This document shows, piece by piece, positions 40,529-51,618 of a stretch of DNA of 64,000 bases. The notes under the pieces are model-generated. The model was not told where the DNA came from. It did no database searches and worked only from the letters and a program-made list of their open reading frames with translations. Source of the stretch: Streptomyces griseosporeus (lineage in GTDB: Bacteria > Actinomycetota > Actinomycetes > Streptomycetales > Streptomycetaceae). The first letter of the stretch is position 1. Each line of letters starts with the position of its first letter. The stretch covers positions 806,001 to 870,000 of the forward strand of contig NZ_BNBR01000001.1 in NCBI RefSeq assembly GCF_014656055.1. The letters run 5' to 3'. A program made the translations under genes and the position numbers.

Positions 40529-42880
40529 ATGCACAGCCCCCACGACCCGTTCGTCCGGGTGCGCGGCGCCCGCGAGCACAATCTGCGGAACGTGGACGTC
40601 GACATCCCGCGGGACGTCGTCGCGGTCTTCACGGGGGTCTCCGGCTCCGGCAAGTCGTCGCTGGCGTTCGGCACGGTCTACGCCGAGGCCCAGCGCCGCT
40701 ACTTCGAGTCGGTGGCGCCGTACGCGCGGCGGCTGATCCACCAGGTGGGCGCGCCGAAGGTGGACGGGATCACCGGTCTGCCGCCCGCGGTCTCGCTGGA
40801 GCAGCGCCGCTCGGCGCCGACCTCGCGCTCGTCGGTCGGCACGGTGACGAACCTGTCCAACTCGCTGCGGATGCTGTTCTCCCGCGCCGGTGACTACCCG
40901 CCGGGCGCCGAACGGCTGGACTCCGACGCCTTCTCCCCCAACACGGCCGCCGGCGCCTGCCCCGAGTGCCACGGCCTCGGCCGGGTCCACACGACGACCG
41001 AGGAGCTGCTGGTCCCCGACCCGTCGCTGTCGATCCGGGAGGGGGCGATCGCGGCGTGGCCGGGGGCCTGGCAGGGCAAGAACCTGCGGGACATCCTCGC
41101 CGCGCTCGGCCACGACGTGGACCGGCCGTGGCGCGAGCTGCCCGCCGCCGCACGCCAGTGGATCCTGTTCACGGACGAGCAGCCGGTGGTGACCGTGCAC
41201 CCGGTGCGGGACGCCGACCGCATCCAGCGGCCGTACCAGGGCACGTACATGAGCGCCCGGCGCTGGGTGATGAAGACGTTCGCGGAGTCGAAGAGCGCCA
41301 CGCTCCGGGCGAAGGCGGAACGCTTCCTCACCAGTGCCCCGTGCCCGGTGTGCGGCGGCAGCAGGCTGCGCCCGGAGGCCCTGGCGGTCACCGTCGCGGG
41401 CCGGACGATCGCCGAGCTGGCCGCGCTGCCGCTGACGGAGCTGGCGCGGGCGCTGGGCTCCCCCGCGTCGGAGACGGCCCGGGTCCTCACCGCGGACCTG
41501 GTCTCCCGGATCGCGCCGGTCGTCGAACTCGGCCTCGGCTACCTCAGCCTCGACCGGGCGACACCGACGCTGTCGGCGGGCGAGCTGCAACGGCTGCGGC
41601 TGGCCACGCAGTTGCGGTCCGGGCTGTTCGGGGTGGTGTACGTCCTCGACGAGCCGTCGGCGGGGCTGCACCCGGCGGACACGGAGGCGCTGCTGACGGT
41701 GCTGGAGCGGCTGAAGGCGGCGGGCAACTCGGTGTTCGTGGTGGAGCACCACCTCGACGTGGTGCGCGGCGCGGACTGGCTGGTGGACGTCGGCCCGGGG
41801 GCCGGGGAGCACGGCGGCCGGGTGCTGCACAGCGGGCCGGTGGCACAGCTGGCGGACGTACCGGAGTCGGCGACGGCCCGCCACCTCTTCGGCCGGGCGC
41901 CCGCCCCCGCGCGGGAGGTGCGCGCCCCGCGCGGCCGGCTGACGGTGGGGCCGGTGACCCGGCACAACCTGCGCGCGGTGACGGCCGAGTTCCCGCTCGG
42001 GGTGCTCACCGCGGTCACCGGGGTGTCCGGCTCGGGCAAGTCCACGCTGATCGGCGAGATCACCGAGGACCTGCCGGGCGTGGGCCGCCTCGTCACCGTC
42101 GACCAGAAGCCGATCGGCCGGACCCCGCGCTCCAACCTGGCCACCTACACGGGCCTGTTCGACGTCGTGCGCAGGCTCTTCGCGGCGACCGACGAGGCGC
42201 GCTCCCGCGGTTTCGGCGTGGGCCGCTTCTCCTTCAACGTGCCCGGCGGGCGGTGCGAGACCTGCCAGGGCGAGGGGTTCGTCAGCGTGGAGCTGCTGTT
42301 CCTGCCGAGCACCTACGCGCCGTGCCCGGACTGCGGTGGCGCCCGCTACAACGCGGAGACCCTGGAGGTGACGTACCGGGGGCGGACCGTCGCGGAGGTG
42401 CTGGACCTCACGGTGGAGGCGGCCGCGGAGTTCTTCGCGGACACCCCGGCCGCCGCCCGCCCGCTCGGCACGCTCCTCGACGTGGGCCTCGGCTACCTGC
42501 GGCTCGGCCAGCCCGCGACCGAGCTGTCCGGCGGCGAGGCGCAGCGCATCAAGCTGGCCGCCGAGCTGCAGCGCGGTCGCCGCGGCCACACCCTCTACCT
42601 CCTGGACGAGCCGACCACCGGCCTGCACCCGGCCGACGTCGAGGTGCTCATGCGCCGGCTGCACGGCCTGGTGGACGCGGGGCACACCGTCATCGTCGTC
42701 GAGCACGACATGGAGGTGGTGGCCGGCGCGGACTGGGTGCTCGACCTGGGGCCGGGCGGCGGCGACGCGGGCGGGCGGATCGTGGCGGCGGGGGTGCCGG
42801 AGGAGGTGGCGCGGGCCGAGGGGAGCGTGACGGCGCCGTATCTGCGGCGGGTCATGCATGCACCGGCCGGTTCACCGTGA
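40529..42880 (+). CDS. UvrA paralogue, class II (excinuclease ATPase-like)
   Basis: A 783-residue ABC-type ATPase related to UvrA but about 170 residues shorter, as in the class II (UvrA2/DrrC) branch that lacks the UvrB-binding insertion. It has two Walker A motifs, GVSGSGKSSL and GVSGSGKSTL, two signature motifs (LSAGELQRLRLA and LSGGEAQRIKLA) and zinc-binding pairs CPECHGLG, CPVCGGSRL, CETCQGEGF and CPDCGGARY. Class II members have been linked to resistance to DNA-intercalating drugs rather than core excision repair. ATG 40529 follows CGGAG by six bases. No UvrB or UvrC gene is adjacent. Confidence 0.9.
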   Translation: MHSPHDPFVRVRGAREHNLRNVDVDIPRDVVAVFTGVSGSGKSSLAFGTVYAEAQRRYFESVAPYARRLIHQVGAPKVDGITGLPPAVSLEQRRSAPTSRSSVGTVTNLSNSLRMLFSRAGDYPPGAERLDSDAFSPNTAAGACPECHGLGRVHTTTEELLVPDPSLSIREGAIAAWPGAWQGKNLRDILAALGHDVDRPWRELPAAARQWILFTDEQPVVTVHPVRDADRIQRPYQGTYMSARRWVMKTFAESKSATLRAKAERFLTSAPCPVCGGSRLRPEALAVTVAGRTIAELAALPLTELARALGSPASETARVLTADLVSRIAPVVELGLGYLSLDRATPTLSAGELQRLRLATQLRSGLFGVVYVLDEPSAGLHPADTEALLTVLERLKAAGNSVFVVEHHLDVVRGADWLVDVGPGAGEHGGRVLHSGPVAQLADVPESATARHLFGRAPAPAREVRAPRGRLTVGPVTRHNLRAVTAEFPLGVLTAVTGVSGSGKSTLIGEITEDLPGVGRLVTVDQKPIGRTPRSNLATYTGLFDVVRRLFAATDEARSRGFGVGRFSFNVPGGRCETCQGEGFVSVELLFLPSTYAPCPDCGGARYNAETLEVTYRGRTVAEVLDLTVEAAAEFFADTPAAARPLGTLLDVGLGYLRLGQPATELSGGEAQRIKLAAELQRGRRGHTLYLLDEPTTGLHPADVEVLMRRLHGLVDAGHTVIVVEHDMEVVAGADWVLDLGPGGGDAGGRIVAAGVPEEVARAEGSVTAPYLRRVMHAPAGSP

Positions 42881-42886
42881 CGCACC

Positions 42887-43831
42887 TCAGTCCGAGGGGA
42901 CGGCGCCGGCCCCCACCGTGACGTCACCGACCCCCACGGCGCCGGCCTCGGCCCTCACGGCACCGTCCCGCCCCGCCGTACCGACGCCCCTCCCGGTCCG
43001 TGATGACGGACCCTCGGCCGCCCGCGCCGGGTGCGCCGTGTGCCACGGCTCCCGCGAGTCCACGCACGCGTGTTGAGCGGCCCGCGCGAGCGCACGGCGG
43101 TCGGGGTGTGCGCCCGGGGCGAGCGCCGGGCGGACGTCGACCTCGGCGACCAGGCCCCGGCTCACCGCCACCCGCCACACCGAGGCGAGCAGCGTGTCCT
43201 CCCCGACGAAGGCGGGTGCCGTGGCGGTCCCGCCGTCGGCGCGCCGGTACCGGATCCGTACGGGCTGGACGCACGCGTCCGCGTCCAGCGCCGCCTGGAA
43301 CACCGCGCGCCGGAAGCGGCCCTGGGCACGGCCGCACCAGGTGCTGCCCTCGGGGAAGACGGCGACCGTGCCGCCGGCGCGCAGGACGGCGGCGATCCGG
43401 TCCACCGTGGCGGGCAGGGCGCGCAGCCGGTCCCGGTCGATGAACAGGGCGCCGCCGCGGGCGGCGAGGGCGCCGGCCACCGGCCAGTGCCGTATCTCCC
43501 GCTTGGCGAGCATGCGGGCGGGGCGTACGGCGGCCAGCAGCGGGACGTCGAGCCAGGAGATGTGGTTGGCGACCAGCAGGAGGCCGCCGTGCGGGGCGGC
43601 GCTGCCGGTGACGCGGACCCGGACGCCGGCCGCCCGGACGAGCCACCGGCACCAGGCCCGTACCGCCCGCGCGGGGACGCGCGCGCCGAGCGGTGCCAGG
43701 GCGATCCCGGTGAGCAGGAGTGCCACGACCCCGGTGAGGCGCAGCACTGCGCGCGGTACGGCGGTGGCCCGCGCCGTCGCCCGCACGCACGCCCCGGGGG
43801 TGCAGGGCGCGCTCGGCAGCCAGCCGCTCAT
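42887..43831 (-). CDS. olsA: 1-acylglycerol-3-phosphate-type acyltransferase (OlsA/PlsC-like)
   Basis: A 314-residue membrane acyltransferase. A membrane segment (about 30-55) precedes the catalytic NHISWLD (NHx4D motif, around residue 88) and the substrate motif FPEGSTWCG. The C-terminal 50 residues are a Gly/Ala/Val-rich tail without family counterpart. Its ATG 43831 shares a base with the stop of the OlsB-like gene (TGATG), so they are coupled. Together they would make ornithine lipid: OlsB adds a 3-hydroxyacyl chain to ornithine, then OlsA acylates the hydroxyl. A general PlsC role in phosphatidic acid synthesis is the alternative. Confidence 0.82.
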   Translation of the reverse strand: MSGWLPSAPCTPGACVRATARATAVPRAVLRLTGVVALLLTGIALAPLGARVPARAVRAWCRWLVRAAGVRVRVTGSAAPHGGLLLVANHISWLDVPLLAAVRPARMLAKREIRHWPVAGALAARGGALFIDRDRLRALPATVDRIAAVLRAGGTVAVFPEGSTWCGRAQGRFRRAVFQAALDADACVQPVRIRYRRADGGTATAPAFVGEDTLLASVWRVAVSRGLVAEVDVRPALAPGAHPDRRALARAAQHACVDSREPWHTAHPARAAEGPSSRTGRGVGTAGRDGAVRAEAGAVGVGDVTVGAGAVPSD

Positions 43832-44577
43832 CAGGCGGGGACGAGGGAGAGGAAGTGCCGCAGATAGCGCGGGTTCACCCGGCGCATCGACAGCAGCACG
43901 TACAGGTCGGCGACCCCGAAGTCCGGGTCGTGCGCGGGCTCGCCGCACACCTGGGCGCCCAGACGGAGGTAGCCGCGCAGCAGGGCGGGCAGTTCGGTGC
44001 GGGCGGCGGCGGTCGCGGGGCGGGCGGGGACCCAGGGCAGCAGCGGCCGCACCCGGAACTCCTCGGGCGCCAGGTGGTCGGCGCGCACCCGCTCCCAGGT
44101 GGCGGTCGCCAGCGCGCCGCCGTCGGCGAGCGGGACCGAGCAGCAGCCGGCCAGCCACTCGTGGCCGCGGTCGGTCATGTAGCGGGCGATGCCCGCCCAG
44201 ATCAGGCCGATGACGGTGCCGTCGCGGTGGTCGGGGTGGACGCAGGAGCGGCCGACCTCGACCATGCCGGGGCGGATCGCGTCCAGCGCGGAGAGGTCGG
44301 CGACGGCGGCGCGCTCCGGCGGGAGCAGCCGGTAGGTGCCGACGACCTCGCCGGTGGTCTCCTCGCGGACCAGCAGGTGGTCGCAGTAGGCGTCGAAGGC
44401 GTCGATGTCGTGGCCGGGCTGCGGGGTGGTGAGCAGGGCGCCCATCTCCCCGGCGAACACCTCGTACCGCAGCCGCTGCGCGGCACGCACATCGGCCTCC
44501 TCACGGGCGAGGGAGACGGTGTAGCGGGCGGGGGCGGCGGGCTGCGGGGGACGGTCGAGCGTGGTGACGCCGGTCAT
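43831..44577 (-). CDS. olsB: L-ornithine N-alpha-acyltransferase (OlsB-like)
   Basis: A 248-residue GNAT-fold enzyme of the OlsB/COG3176 family. Signature stretches are AQRLRYEVFAGEMGA, DAFDAYCDHLLV, VVGTYRLLPPE and VEVGRSCVHPDHRDGTVIGL. It transfers a 3-hydroxyacyl chain from acyl carrier protein to ornithine, the first step of ornithine-lipid synthesis. ATG 44577 follows AGGAG by six bases. The overlap with the OlsA-like acyltransferase supports the assignment. Ornithine lipids occur in Streptomyces and increase under phosphate limitation, but no PHO box was recognised upstream. Confidence 0.87.
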   Translation of the reverse strand: MTGVTTLDRPPQPAAPARYTVSLAREEADVRAAQRLRYEVFAGEMGALLTTPQPGHDIDAFDAYCDHLLVREETTGEVVGTYRLLPPERAAVADLSALDAIRPGMVEVGRSCVHPDHRDGTVIGLIWAGIARYMTDRGHEWLAGCCSVPLADGGALATATWERVRADHLAPEEFRVRPLLPWVPARPATAAARTELPALLRGYLRLGAQVCGEPAHDPDFGVADLYVLLSMRRVNPRYLRHFLSLVPA

Positions 44578-44729
44578 GGCTGACTCCTGGGCACGGGCCG
44601 GATGCGGCGGGGCGGACGCAGACCGGTGGCGTACGGTCTGCCGCTCCTGTTCTTCCGACGCCGGTTGGCGCGGACGTGACCGGTGCCCGGAGCACGGATG
44701 TGCGGTTGTTGAATGACACGGGCGACGCC

Positions 44730-44750
44730 GGCCCGGGCCCGTCCCGGGCC
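44730..44750 (-). terminator. Hairpin after the DsbA-like gene
   Basis: GGCCCGGG (44730-44737) and CCCGGGCC (44743-44750) form a perfect 8-base stem with loop CCCGT, about 50 bases past the stop of the minus-strand DsbA-like gene. It would isolate that gene from olsB downstream. Confidence 0.5.
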
Positions 44751-44800
44751 CCTGGGTCAGACGCGTCGACGCGCCCCCGCCCGGTGCCAGGTGCCGCCTC

Positions 44801-45526
44801 TCACAGCGGTGTTCTCTTCCACTCGGAGGGCTTGTTGTAGATCTCTTGCAACAGCCTGGCGAAGGCGCCGCCGTCGAACAGCACGGCGTTGCGCTCCATC
44901 GGGATCATCCTGCCGTTGATCACAGCCGTCGGCGTCCCGGGCCCCCGGGGCGCCTTCGCGGCCTCGTAGGCCTGCTGTGCGGCCGTCACGAACGACCGGT
45001 ACTTCATGGTTCTGACGGCGGTGTCGAACGCGGGGCCGCGCAGGCCCTCGACCTGTGCGGCCAGGTCCAGCAGGACGGCGTCGGTGAAGCCGTCGACGCT
45101 CTCCTCGGGCTGGTTGTCGTAGAGGACCTTGTGGTACTCCACGAACTTGCCCTGCTCCAGCGCGGCGCGCAGCGCGTTGACGGCCTTCTTCGATCCGCTG
45201 CCGCCGAGGCGGTCGTCGAGGAAGGACGCCATCGTGTACCCGGTCCGGGCGCGGCCGTCGAGCATCGCCCCGAGCAGGGCGGGGCCGCCCCCGGTGACCG
45301 TCTCGAACTCCTCGCAGTACGGGCAGCGCGGATCCTCGTACAGGTGGACGGTCATGTCCGCCTGGGGATCGCCCACCTCGATCGTGACGCCGTCCTCACC
45401 GAGCCGCTCCGGCAGTTGCTCGGCGCCGGCGTACCCCGCGCTCGCGTGCGCGCCCCGCGGCCCGCATCCCGTCAGCAGCAACGCCCCCACCGCGCACAGC
45501 GCCGCCCACCGTCCCCTTCGCCCCAC
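44801..45526 (-). CDS. DsbA-like thioredoxin-fold lipoprotein
   Basis: A 241-residue exported protein. The signal peptide ends in ALLLTGCG, a lipobox with Cys21, so it is a membrane-anchored lipoprotein. The mature part is a DsbA/thioredoxin-4 domain with the redox pair CPYC (EDPRCPYCEEFE) and a helical insert, ending near the cis-proline GTPTAVING. It probably makes or isomerises disulfides in exported proteins. GTG 45526 is preceded by a G-rich stretch. It stands between ornithine-lipid genes and the sdh operon and is probably separately transcribed. Confidence 0.85.
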   Translation of the reverse strand: MGRRGRWAALCAVGALLLTGCGPRGAHASAGYAGAEQLPERLGEDGVTIEVGDPQADMTVHLYEDPRCPYCEEFETVTGGGPALLGAMLDGRARTGYTMASFLDDRLGGSGSKKAVNALRAALEQGKFVEYHKVLYDNQPEESVDGFTDAVLLDLAAQVEGLRGPAFDTAVRTMKYRSFVTAAQQAYEAAKAPRGPGTPTAVINGRMIPMERNAVLFDGGAFARLLQEIYNKPSEWKRTPL

Positions 45527-45641
45527 GTGCCCTTTCCCCTCCCTTGTGAACAGCGTGACGATAGGGCATCCCGGGTGCCGGACGCGGGTGGGGGTCTCCT
45601 CGGGGCCGCGGTTCCCCTCGGAACGGTCGGGCAGGGTGCCT

Positions 45642-45678
45642 GGCGGGACCGGGGCTGAGCACCACGTCCGGTCCCGCC
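45642..45678 (-). terminator. Terminator after the sdhCAB operon
   Basis: GGCGGGACCGG (45642-45652) pairs perfectly with CCGGTCCCGCC (45668-45678) around a 15-base loop, 36 bases past the sdhB stop on the minus strand. Confidence 0.65.
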
Positions 45679-45713
45679 CGTCCGCACCCTGTCGGCGAAC
45701 GTCCTTTCCGCAG

Positions 45714-46459
45714 CTACCGCTTGGCGGCCTTGCGGGTCGCGCGCAGCCACTCCCGGTTCATGTGGGTGATGGAGGTGAGCGGGATGCCCTTGGGGCACGC
45801 GGTGGCGCACTCGCCGGTGAGGGTGCAGCCGCCGAAGCCCTCCTCGTCCATCCGGGCCACCATGTCCAGCACGCGGGTCTCGCGCTCGGGGGCGCCCTGC
45901 GGCAGGACGCCCAGGTGGTTGACCTTCGCCGAGGTGAACAGCATCGCGGCGCCGTTGGGGCAGGCGGCCACGCAGGCGCCGCAGCCGATGCACTCGGCGT
46001 GCTCGAAGGCGTAGTCGGCGTCCGGCTTCGGCACGGGCGTGGCGTGCGCCTCGGGCGCGGACCCGGTCGGGGCGGTGATGTAGCCGCCGGCCTGGATGAT
46101 CCGGTCGAACGCCGAGCGGTCCACCACCAGGTCCTTGATCACCGGGAAGGCGGACGCCCGCCACGGCTCGATGTCGATGGTGTCGCCGTCCCGGAAGGAC
46201 CGCATGTGCAGCTGGCAGGTGGTGGTGCGCTCCGGGCCGTGCGCGTCGCCGTTGATGACGAGCGAGCAGGCGCCGCAGATGCCCTCGCGGCAGTCGTGGT
46301 CGAAGGCAACGGGGTCCTCACCGGCGAGGATGAGCTGTTCGTTGAGGACGTCCAGCATTTCCAGGAAGGACATGTCGGGCGAGATGCCGTCCACCTCGTA
46401 GGTGGACATGGCGCCGTCGGCGTCGGCGTTCTTCTGGCGCCAGACGCGCAGGGTGAGCT

Positions 46460-46463
<4 letters not shown>
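45714..46463 (-). CDS. sdhB: Succinate dehydrogenase/fumarate reductase iron-sulfur subunit
   Basis: A 249-residue electron-transfer subunit of complex II. The N-terminal plant-type ferredoxin domain has [16 protein letters not shown] for the [2Fe-2S] cluster. The C-terminal domain has [12 protein letters not shown] and [19 protein letters not shown] for the [4Fe-4S] and [3Fe-4S] clusters. ATG 46463 overlaps the sdhA stop by ATGA. The gene closes the sdhC-sdhA-sdhB operon and is followed by a terminator. Confidence 0.95.
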
Positions 46464-48409
<1,946 letters not shown>

Positions 48410-48410
48410 G

Positions 48411-49118
48411 TCAGCTCACCACTCCGGTCATGACGCCCACGGGTACGGCGACGAAGCCGGCCGTGAGCAGCAGCGCGAGGACGTTGGCGACGGTCTTCAA
48501 GGCCCGGTCCCGGGCGCGGCTGCCGACGCCGAGGGTCTGGGCGGCGCTCCAGAAGCCGTGCCGGATGTGCAGGCCGAGGGCGAGCATCGCGACGATGTAG
48601 ATCACGTTGCCGTACCAGGTGGAGAAGGTGTCCACGACGTTCTGGTACGGGTGGCCCTCCTGGAAGCCGCCGGAGTGCACGGTGCCGGTCGTCAGGTCCA
48701 GGACATGCCAGACGATGAACAGGCCGAGGATGATCCCGCCCCAGCGCATGGTGCGCGTCGCGTAGCTCGCCCGGGGCTTTCTGTGCACGTACTTGCTGGG
48801 GCGCGCCTTGATGTCGCGGCGGCTGAGCTGGTACGCGGAGACGGCGTGCGCGACGACGGCGACGACCAGCACGACGCGGATCAGCCACAGCGTCCACTCG
48901 TAGTGCATGAAGGGCTCGCCGACGGTGCGCAGCCAGTGCCCGTAGTGGTTGAACTCGCCCGCCCCGAAGAAGATCTTCAGGTTTCCGATGACGTGCGCGA
49001 CCAGGTACAGCAGCATGATCACGCCGCTGACGGCCATCACTGCCTTCTTGCCGACGGTGGAGTCCCACACGGTGCGTGCCATCGACGGCCGTCGGTCCGT
49101 CCGCGTTGCCAGAGCCAT
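48411..49118 (-). CDS. sdhC: Succinate dehydrogenase cytochrome b subunit (five-helix SdhC)
   Basis: A 235-residue membrane anchor with five hydrophobic helices and no separate SdhD. Histidines in [24 protein letters not shown] and LHIRHGFW are placed to bind two haems as in the cytochrome b558 type used with menaquinone. It anchors SdhA and SdhB and passes electrons to quinone. ATG 49118 begins the operon; the divergent LysR gene starts 95 bases away, with an LTTR box between them. Confidence 0.92.
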   Translation of the reverse strand: MALATRTDRRPSMARTVWDSTVGKKAVMAVSGVIMLLYLVAHVIGNLKIFFGAGEFNHYGHWLRTVGEPFMHYEWTLWLIRVVLVVAVVAHAVSAYQLSRRDIKARPSKYVHRKPRASYATRTMRWGGIILGLFIVWHVLDLTTGTVHSGGFQEGHPYQNVVDTFSTWYGNVIYIVAMLALGLHIRHGFWSAAQTLGVGSRARDRALKTVANVLALLLTAGFVAVPVGVMTGVVS

Positions 49119-49178
49119 GTCTCAGCACGCTAGGCCCGCCGGCCCCCATCGGTCCAAGACATGGTCCGGCTCGTTTCG

Positions 49179-49193
49179 ATAGGCCGAGCCTAT
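49179..49193. promoter_or_regulatory. LysR-type box (T-N11-A) between sdhC and lysR
   Basis: ATAGGC-CGA-GCCTAT is a perfect 6-3-6 inverted repeat with T49180 and A49192 in the canonical T-N11-A spacing. It lies 20 bases before the LysR start and 60 bases from sdhC, in the shared promoter region. Confidence 0.75.
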
Positions 49194-49201
49194 ATTCCGT
49201 C

Positions 49202-49207
49202 TATGCT
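49202..49207 (+). promoter_or_regulatory. Leaderless -10 hexamer of the lysR gene
   Basis: TATGCT ends exactly six bases before the GTG at 49214, with no ribosome site. Confidence 0.55.
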
Positions 49208-49213
49208 GGCCGG

Positions 49214-50098
49214 GTGCAGTTCCAGCAGCTCCAGTACTTCGTCGCGGTCGCCGAGGCCCGCCACTTCACCCGGGCCGCCGAGCTGGTGCATGTCGCCCAG
49301 CCGTCGCTGTCGCAGCAGATCAAGGCCCTGGAGCGGGAGCTGGGCGCGGACCTGTTCCTGCGCGCGCGGGGCAACATCACCCTCACCGACGCCGGTGAGG
49401 CGCTGCTGCCGCTGGCCCGGCGGATCCTGGCCGACGCGGACACGGCCCGGCACGAGGTGCAGGAGCTGGTGCAGCTGCGGCGCGGCCGGGTGCGCCTCGG
49501 CGCCACGCCCAGTCTGTGCACGGGCCTGCTGCCGGACGTGCTGCGTGCCTTCCACGACCGCTACCCCGGCATCCAGCTGCTCGTCGAGGAGGGCGGCTCG
49601 CACGACCTCGTCCGCCAGCTCGCCCGCGGCGCCCTCGACCTGGCGCTCGTCGTGCTGCCGCTGCCGACGCCCTCGCCCGCGCTGACCACGGTCGAGCTGC
49701 TGCGGGAGGACCTGGTCGTGGTCTCCTCACCGGAGGCGCCGAGGCCGGGCGGCGGCCGGCGCACCGTCCGCGTCGCCGACCTGGAGGGCGAGCGTCTTGT
49801 GATGTTCCGGCACGGCTACGACCTGCGCGAACTGACCGTGGCGGCATGCCGCTCGGCCGGATTCGAGCCGGACTTCGCGGTGGAGGGCGGCGAGATGGAC
49901 GCGGTGCTGGGGTTCGTCCGGGCGGGGCTCGGGGTGGCCGTCGTCCCGCGGATGGTGGCGGCACGGTCGGGACGGGGCCTGCGGGTCACGCCACTGGCCC
50001 GGCCCGGGCTGCACCGCACGATCGCGCTGGCGCACCGCAGCGACGTGGCTCCGCCGCGGGCCGCGCGGGAGCTGCAGCGGATGCTGCTGGAGAGGTGA
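49214..50098 (+). CDS. LysR family regulator, divergent from sdhCAB
   Basis: A 294-residue LysR regulator. The N-terminal helix-turn-helix is textbook (LQYFVAVAEARHFTRAAELV, AQPSLSQQIKALERELG), and the effector domain follows from about residue 90. GTG 49214 begins VQFQQLQYF, the normal LysR start; longer readings cross the promoter and operator. The T-N11-A box between this gene and sdhC implies it controls itself and probably the succinate dehydrogenase operon. The inducer is unknown. Confidence 0.9.
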   Translation: MQFQQLQYFVAVAEARHFTRAAELVHVAQPSLSQQIKALERELGADLFLRARGNITLTDAGEALLPLARRILADADTARHEVQELVQLRRGRVRLGATPSLCTGLLPDVLRAFHDRYPGIQLLVEEGGSHDLVRQLARGALDLALVVLPLPTPSPALTTVELLREDLVVVSSPEAPRPGGGRRTVRVADLEGERLVMFRHGYDLRELTVAACRSAGFEPDFAVEGGEMDAVLGFVRAGLGVAVVPRMVAARSGRGLRVTPLARPGLHRTIALAHRSDVAPPRAARELQRMLLER

Positions 50099-50186
50099 GG
50101 TGGGCCGGCTTCCGGGGCGCCGTTGCGCGTCGGCACCGTCGGGGCCCGCGGGTTGATTGCGGTCGCTCGCCCGATTCCCCGCGCCT

Positions 50187-50642
50187 CTAGCGGGCGCCTC
50201 GCGCCGCTGCGGCCTCCCGTACCGCCTCCAGCGGGATCGCCGCCTGCGCGCACAGTGTCGCCAGGTCGAAGTAGATCGTCTCGCCCGCCATACGGCCGTC
50301 CCGGAACGGGACGACGTTGGCGAACGGCACCTCGAACGTGCCGCCGCCCGGCGGGACCCCGAGCCACTCCCCCTCGCTGGTGCCGCGCAGGGTGCCCCAG
50401 ACGGTGAGTACGTCGTCGCCGAATGCGATGCCCTCGTCCTCGGGGCTGAGGTCGGGGAACGCGGTGAAGTACTGGCCGCGGTAGGCCGCCCGCACCGCGT
50501 CCTTGCCGCTGCTGCGCAGCCCGAGCGCCTTGGTGTCGAGGAAGCAGTCCTCGACGAACGTCTCCAGGATGCCGTCGATGTCCCGTGCCGCCTCCGCCGT
50601 GCGGTGCGCCTCGAAGAGGCGGCGCATCTCGGTGGTGTCCAT
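50187..50642 (-). CDS. SnoaL-like / NTF2-fold protein
   Basis: A 151-residue small cone-shaped-fold protein. It has the helical start TEMRRLFEAHRTAEAARDID, LETFVEDCFLDTKAL, the aromatic strand FPDLSPEDEGIAFGDDVLTV and the sheet GTFEVPFANVVPFRDGRMAG, as in polyketide-cyclase-like SnoaL proteins. Many members bind or isomerise small lipophilic ligands, and others have no known function. ATG 50642 follows GGGAG by eight bases. The NmrA-like reductase gene lies 85 bases upstream on the same strand, so they may be co-transcribed. Confidence 0.83.
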   Translation of the reverse strand: MDTTEMRRLFEAHRTAEAARDIDGILETFVEDCFLDTKALGLRSSGKDAVRAAYRGQYFTAFPDLSPEDEGIAFGDDVLTVWGTLRGTSEGEWLGVPPGGGTFEVPFANVVPFRDGRMAGETIYFDLATLCAQAAIPLEAVREAAAARGAR

Positions 50643-50727
50643 ACCCGTGCTCCCTGGTCCGGGGCCCGGTCGGGTCCTCTGCCTCGATCGTAGGCGCCGT
50701 GCGGGAGTGCGGCCCGGGCGGCGGTGG

Positions 50728-51618
50728 TCAGGCCCGCACGGCGGGGGCGAGCACCTCCTCGCACCAGCGGCGGAACGACGTGGGCGCGGTGTCCGGCGTG
50801 CTCGGCACCGTCACGCCGTAGAAGCCCTGTTCGTCCGTGGCGGCGCTCAGCTCGGCCACCGCCCGCGCCCAGTCCTCGCTCGCGCCCGCGCGGAGCAGCG
50901 CCGCCCGGTACTCGGCGTCGCCGATCCGCCGGAAACGCACCGGCCGGTCCAGCACCTCGGACACGATCTGGGCCATGTCCTCGGGGGTCAGCGCGTCGGG
51001 TCCGACGGTCGGCACGTCGTCCTGGCCCGTCCAGGTGGCGTCGAGGAGCAGCCGGGCCGCCGTGACCCCGATGTCCCGGGCGGCGCAGGTGCGCAGGACG
51101 CGGTCGCCGTGGGCCGTCATGGCGAGCACGCCCCCGTCGCGGAGCGCGGCTGTCTGGCGCAGCAGGTTCTCCATGAGGTACGGCGGGCACAACGCGCGGT
51201 GGTGGACGCCGGTCGCCCGGATCACGTCGTCCATGGCCAGCGACGCGGAGATCTGCCCGGCACGGACGGCGATGCCGCGGCCGAGGGTGGAGACGCCGAC
51301 GACGCGCTCGACGCCCTGCTGTTCGATCGCGTCGACGAGCGGCCGGGTGAAGGCGCGGAAGTGGTCCTCCACGCTGTCGGCGGTGGGCTGCGGCGGCAAC
51401 AGCCAGAACACCCGGTCGACGTCCGTGCAGGCCTTCGCGACGGTGTCGGGGTCGGCATGCGAGCCCTGCACGACCTCGACGCGTGCGCGCACCCCCGGGT
51501 CGAGGCGCCCGGGATCGCGGACGATCACCCGCAAGGGTCCCGCCGCGTCACCGGCGGCGAGGAGGGTGTCGAGGACATGGCTGCCGATCTGGCCGGTGGG
51601 GGTGGTGACGAGGATCAT
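50728..51618 (-). CDS. NmrA-like NAD(P)-binding atypical SDR protein
   Basis: A 296-residue protein with an N-terminal Rossmann fold: MILVTTPTGQIGSHVL (TxxTGxxG nucleotide loop) and IVRDPGRL at the end of strand 2. There is no catalytic YxxxK pair, as in the NmrA/HSCARG group of sensors and quinone reductases. RVVGVSTLGRG and the EFY-type C-terminus (EQGFYGVTVPST) fit the group. ATG 51618 follows GGGAG. It is divergent from a LysR gene with a T-N11-A-type box between them, and is probably its target, perhaps an electrophile-induced reductase. Confidence 0.82.
   Translation of the reverse strand: MILVTTPTGQIGSHVLDTLLAAGDAAGPLRVIVRDPGRLDPGVRARVEVVQGSHADPDTVAKACTDVDRVFWLLPPQPTADSVEDHFRAFTRPLVDAIEQQGVERVVGVSTLGRGIAVRAGQISASLAMDDVIRATGVHHRALCPPYLMENLLRQTAALRDGGVLAMTAHGDRVLRTCAARDIGVTAARLLLDATWTGQDDVPTVGPDALTPEDMAQIVSEVLDRPVRFRRIGDAEYRAALLRAGASEDWARAVAELSAATDEQGFYGVTVPSTPDTAPTSFRRWCEEVLAPAVRA

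Noticed and set aside
40445..42859. 804-residue open frame antisense to the UvrA paralogue
   Set aside because: It lies wholly within the UvrA gene, whose motifs are convincing, and has the low-complexity composition of a shadow frame.
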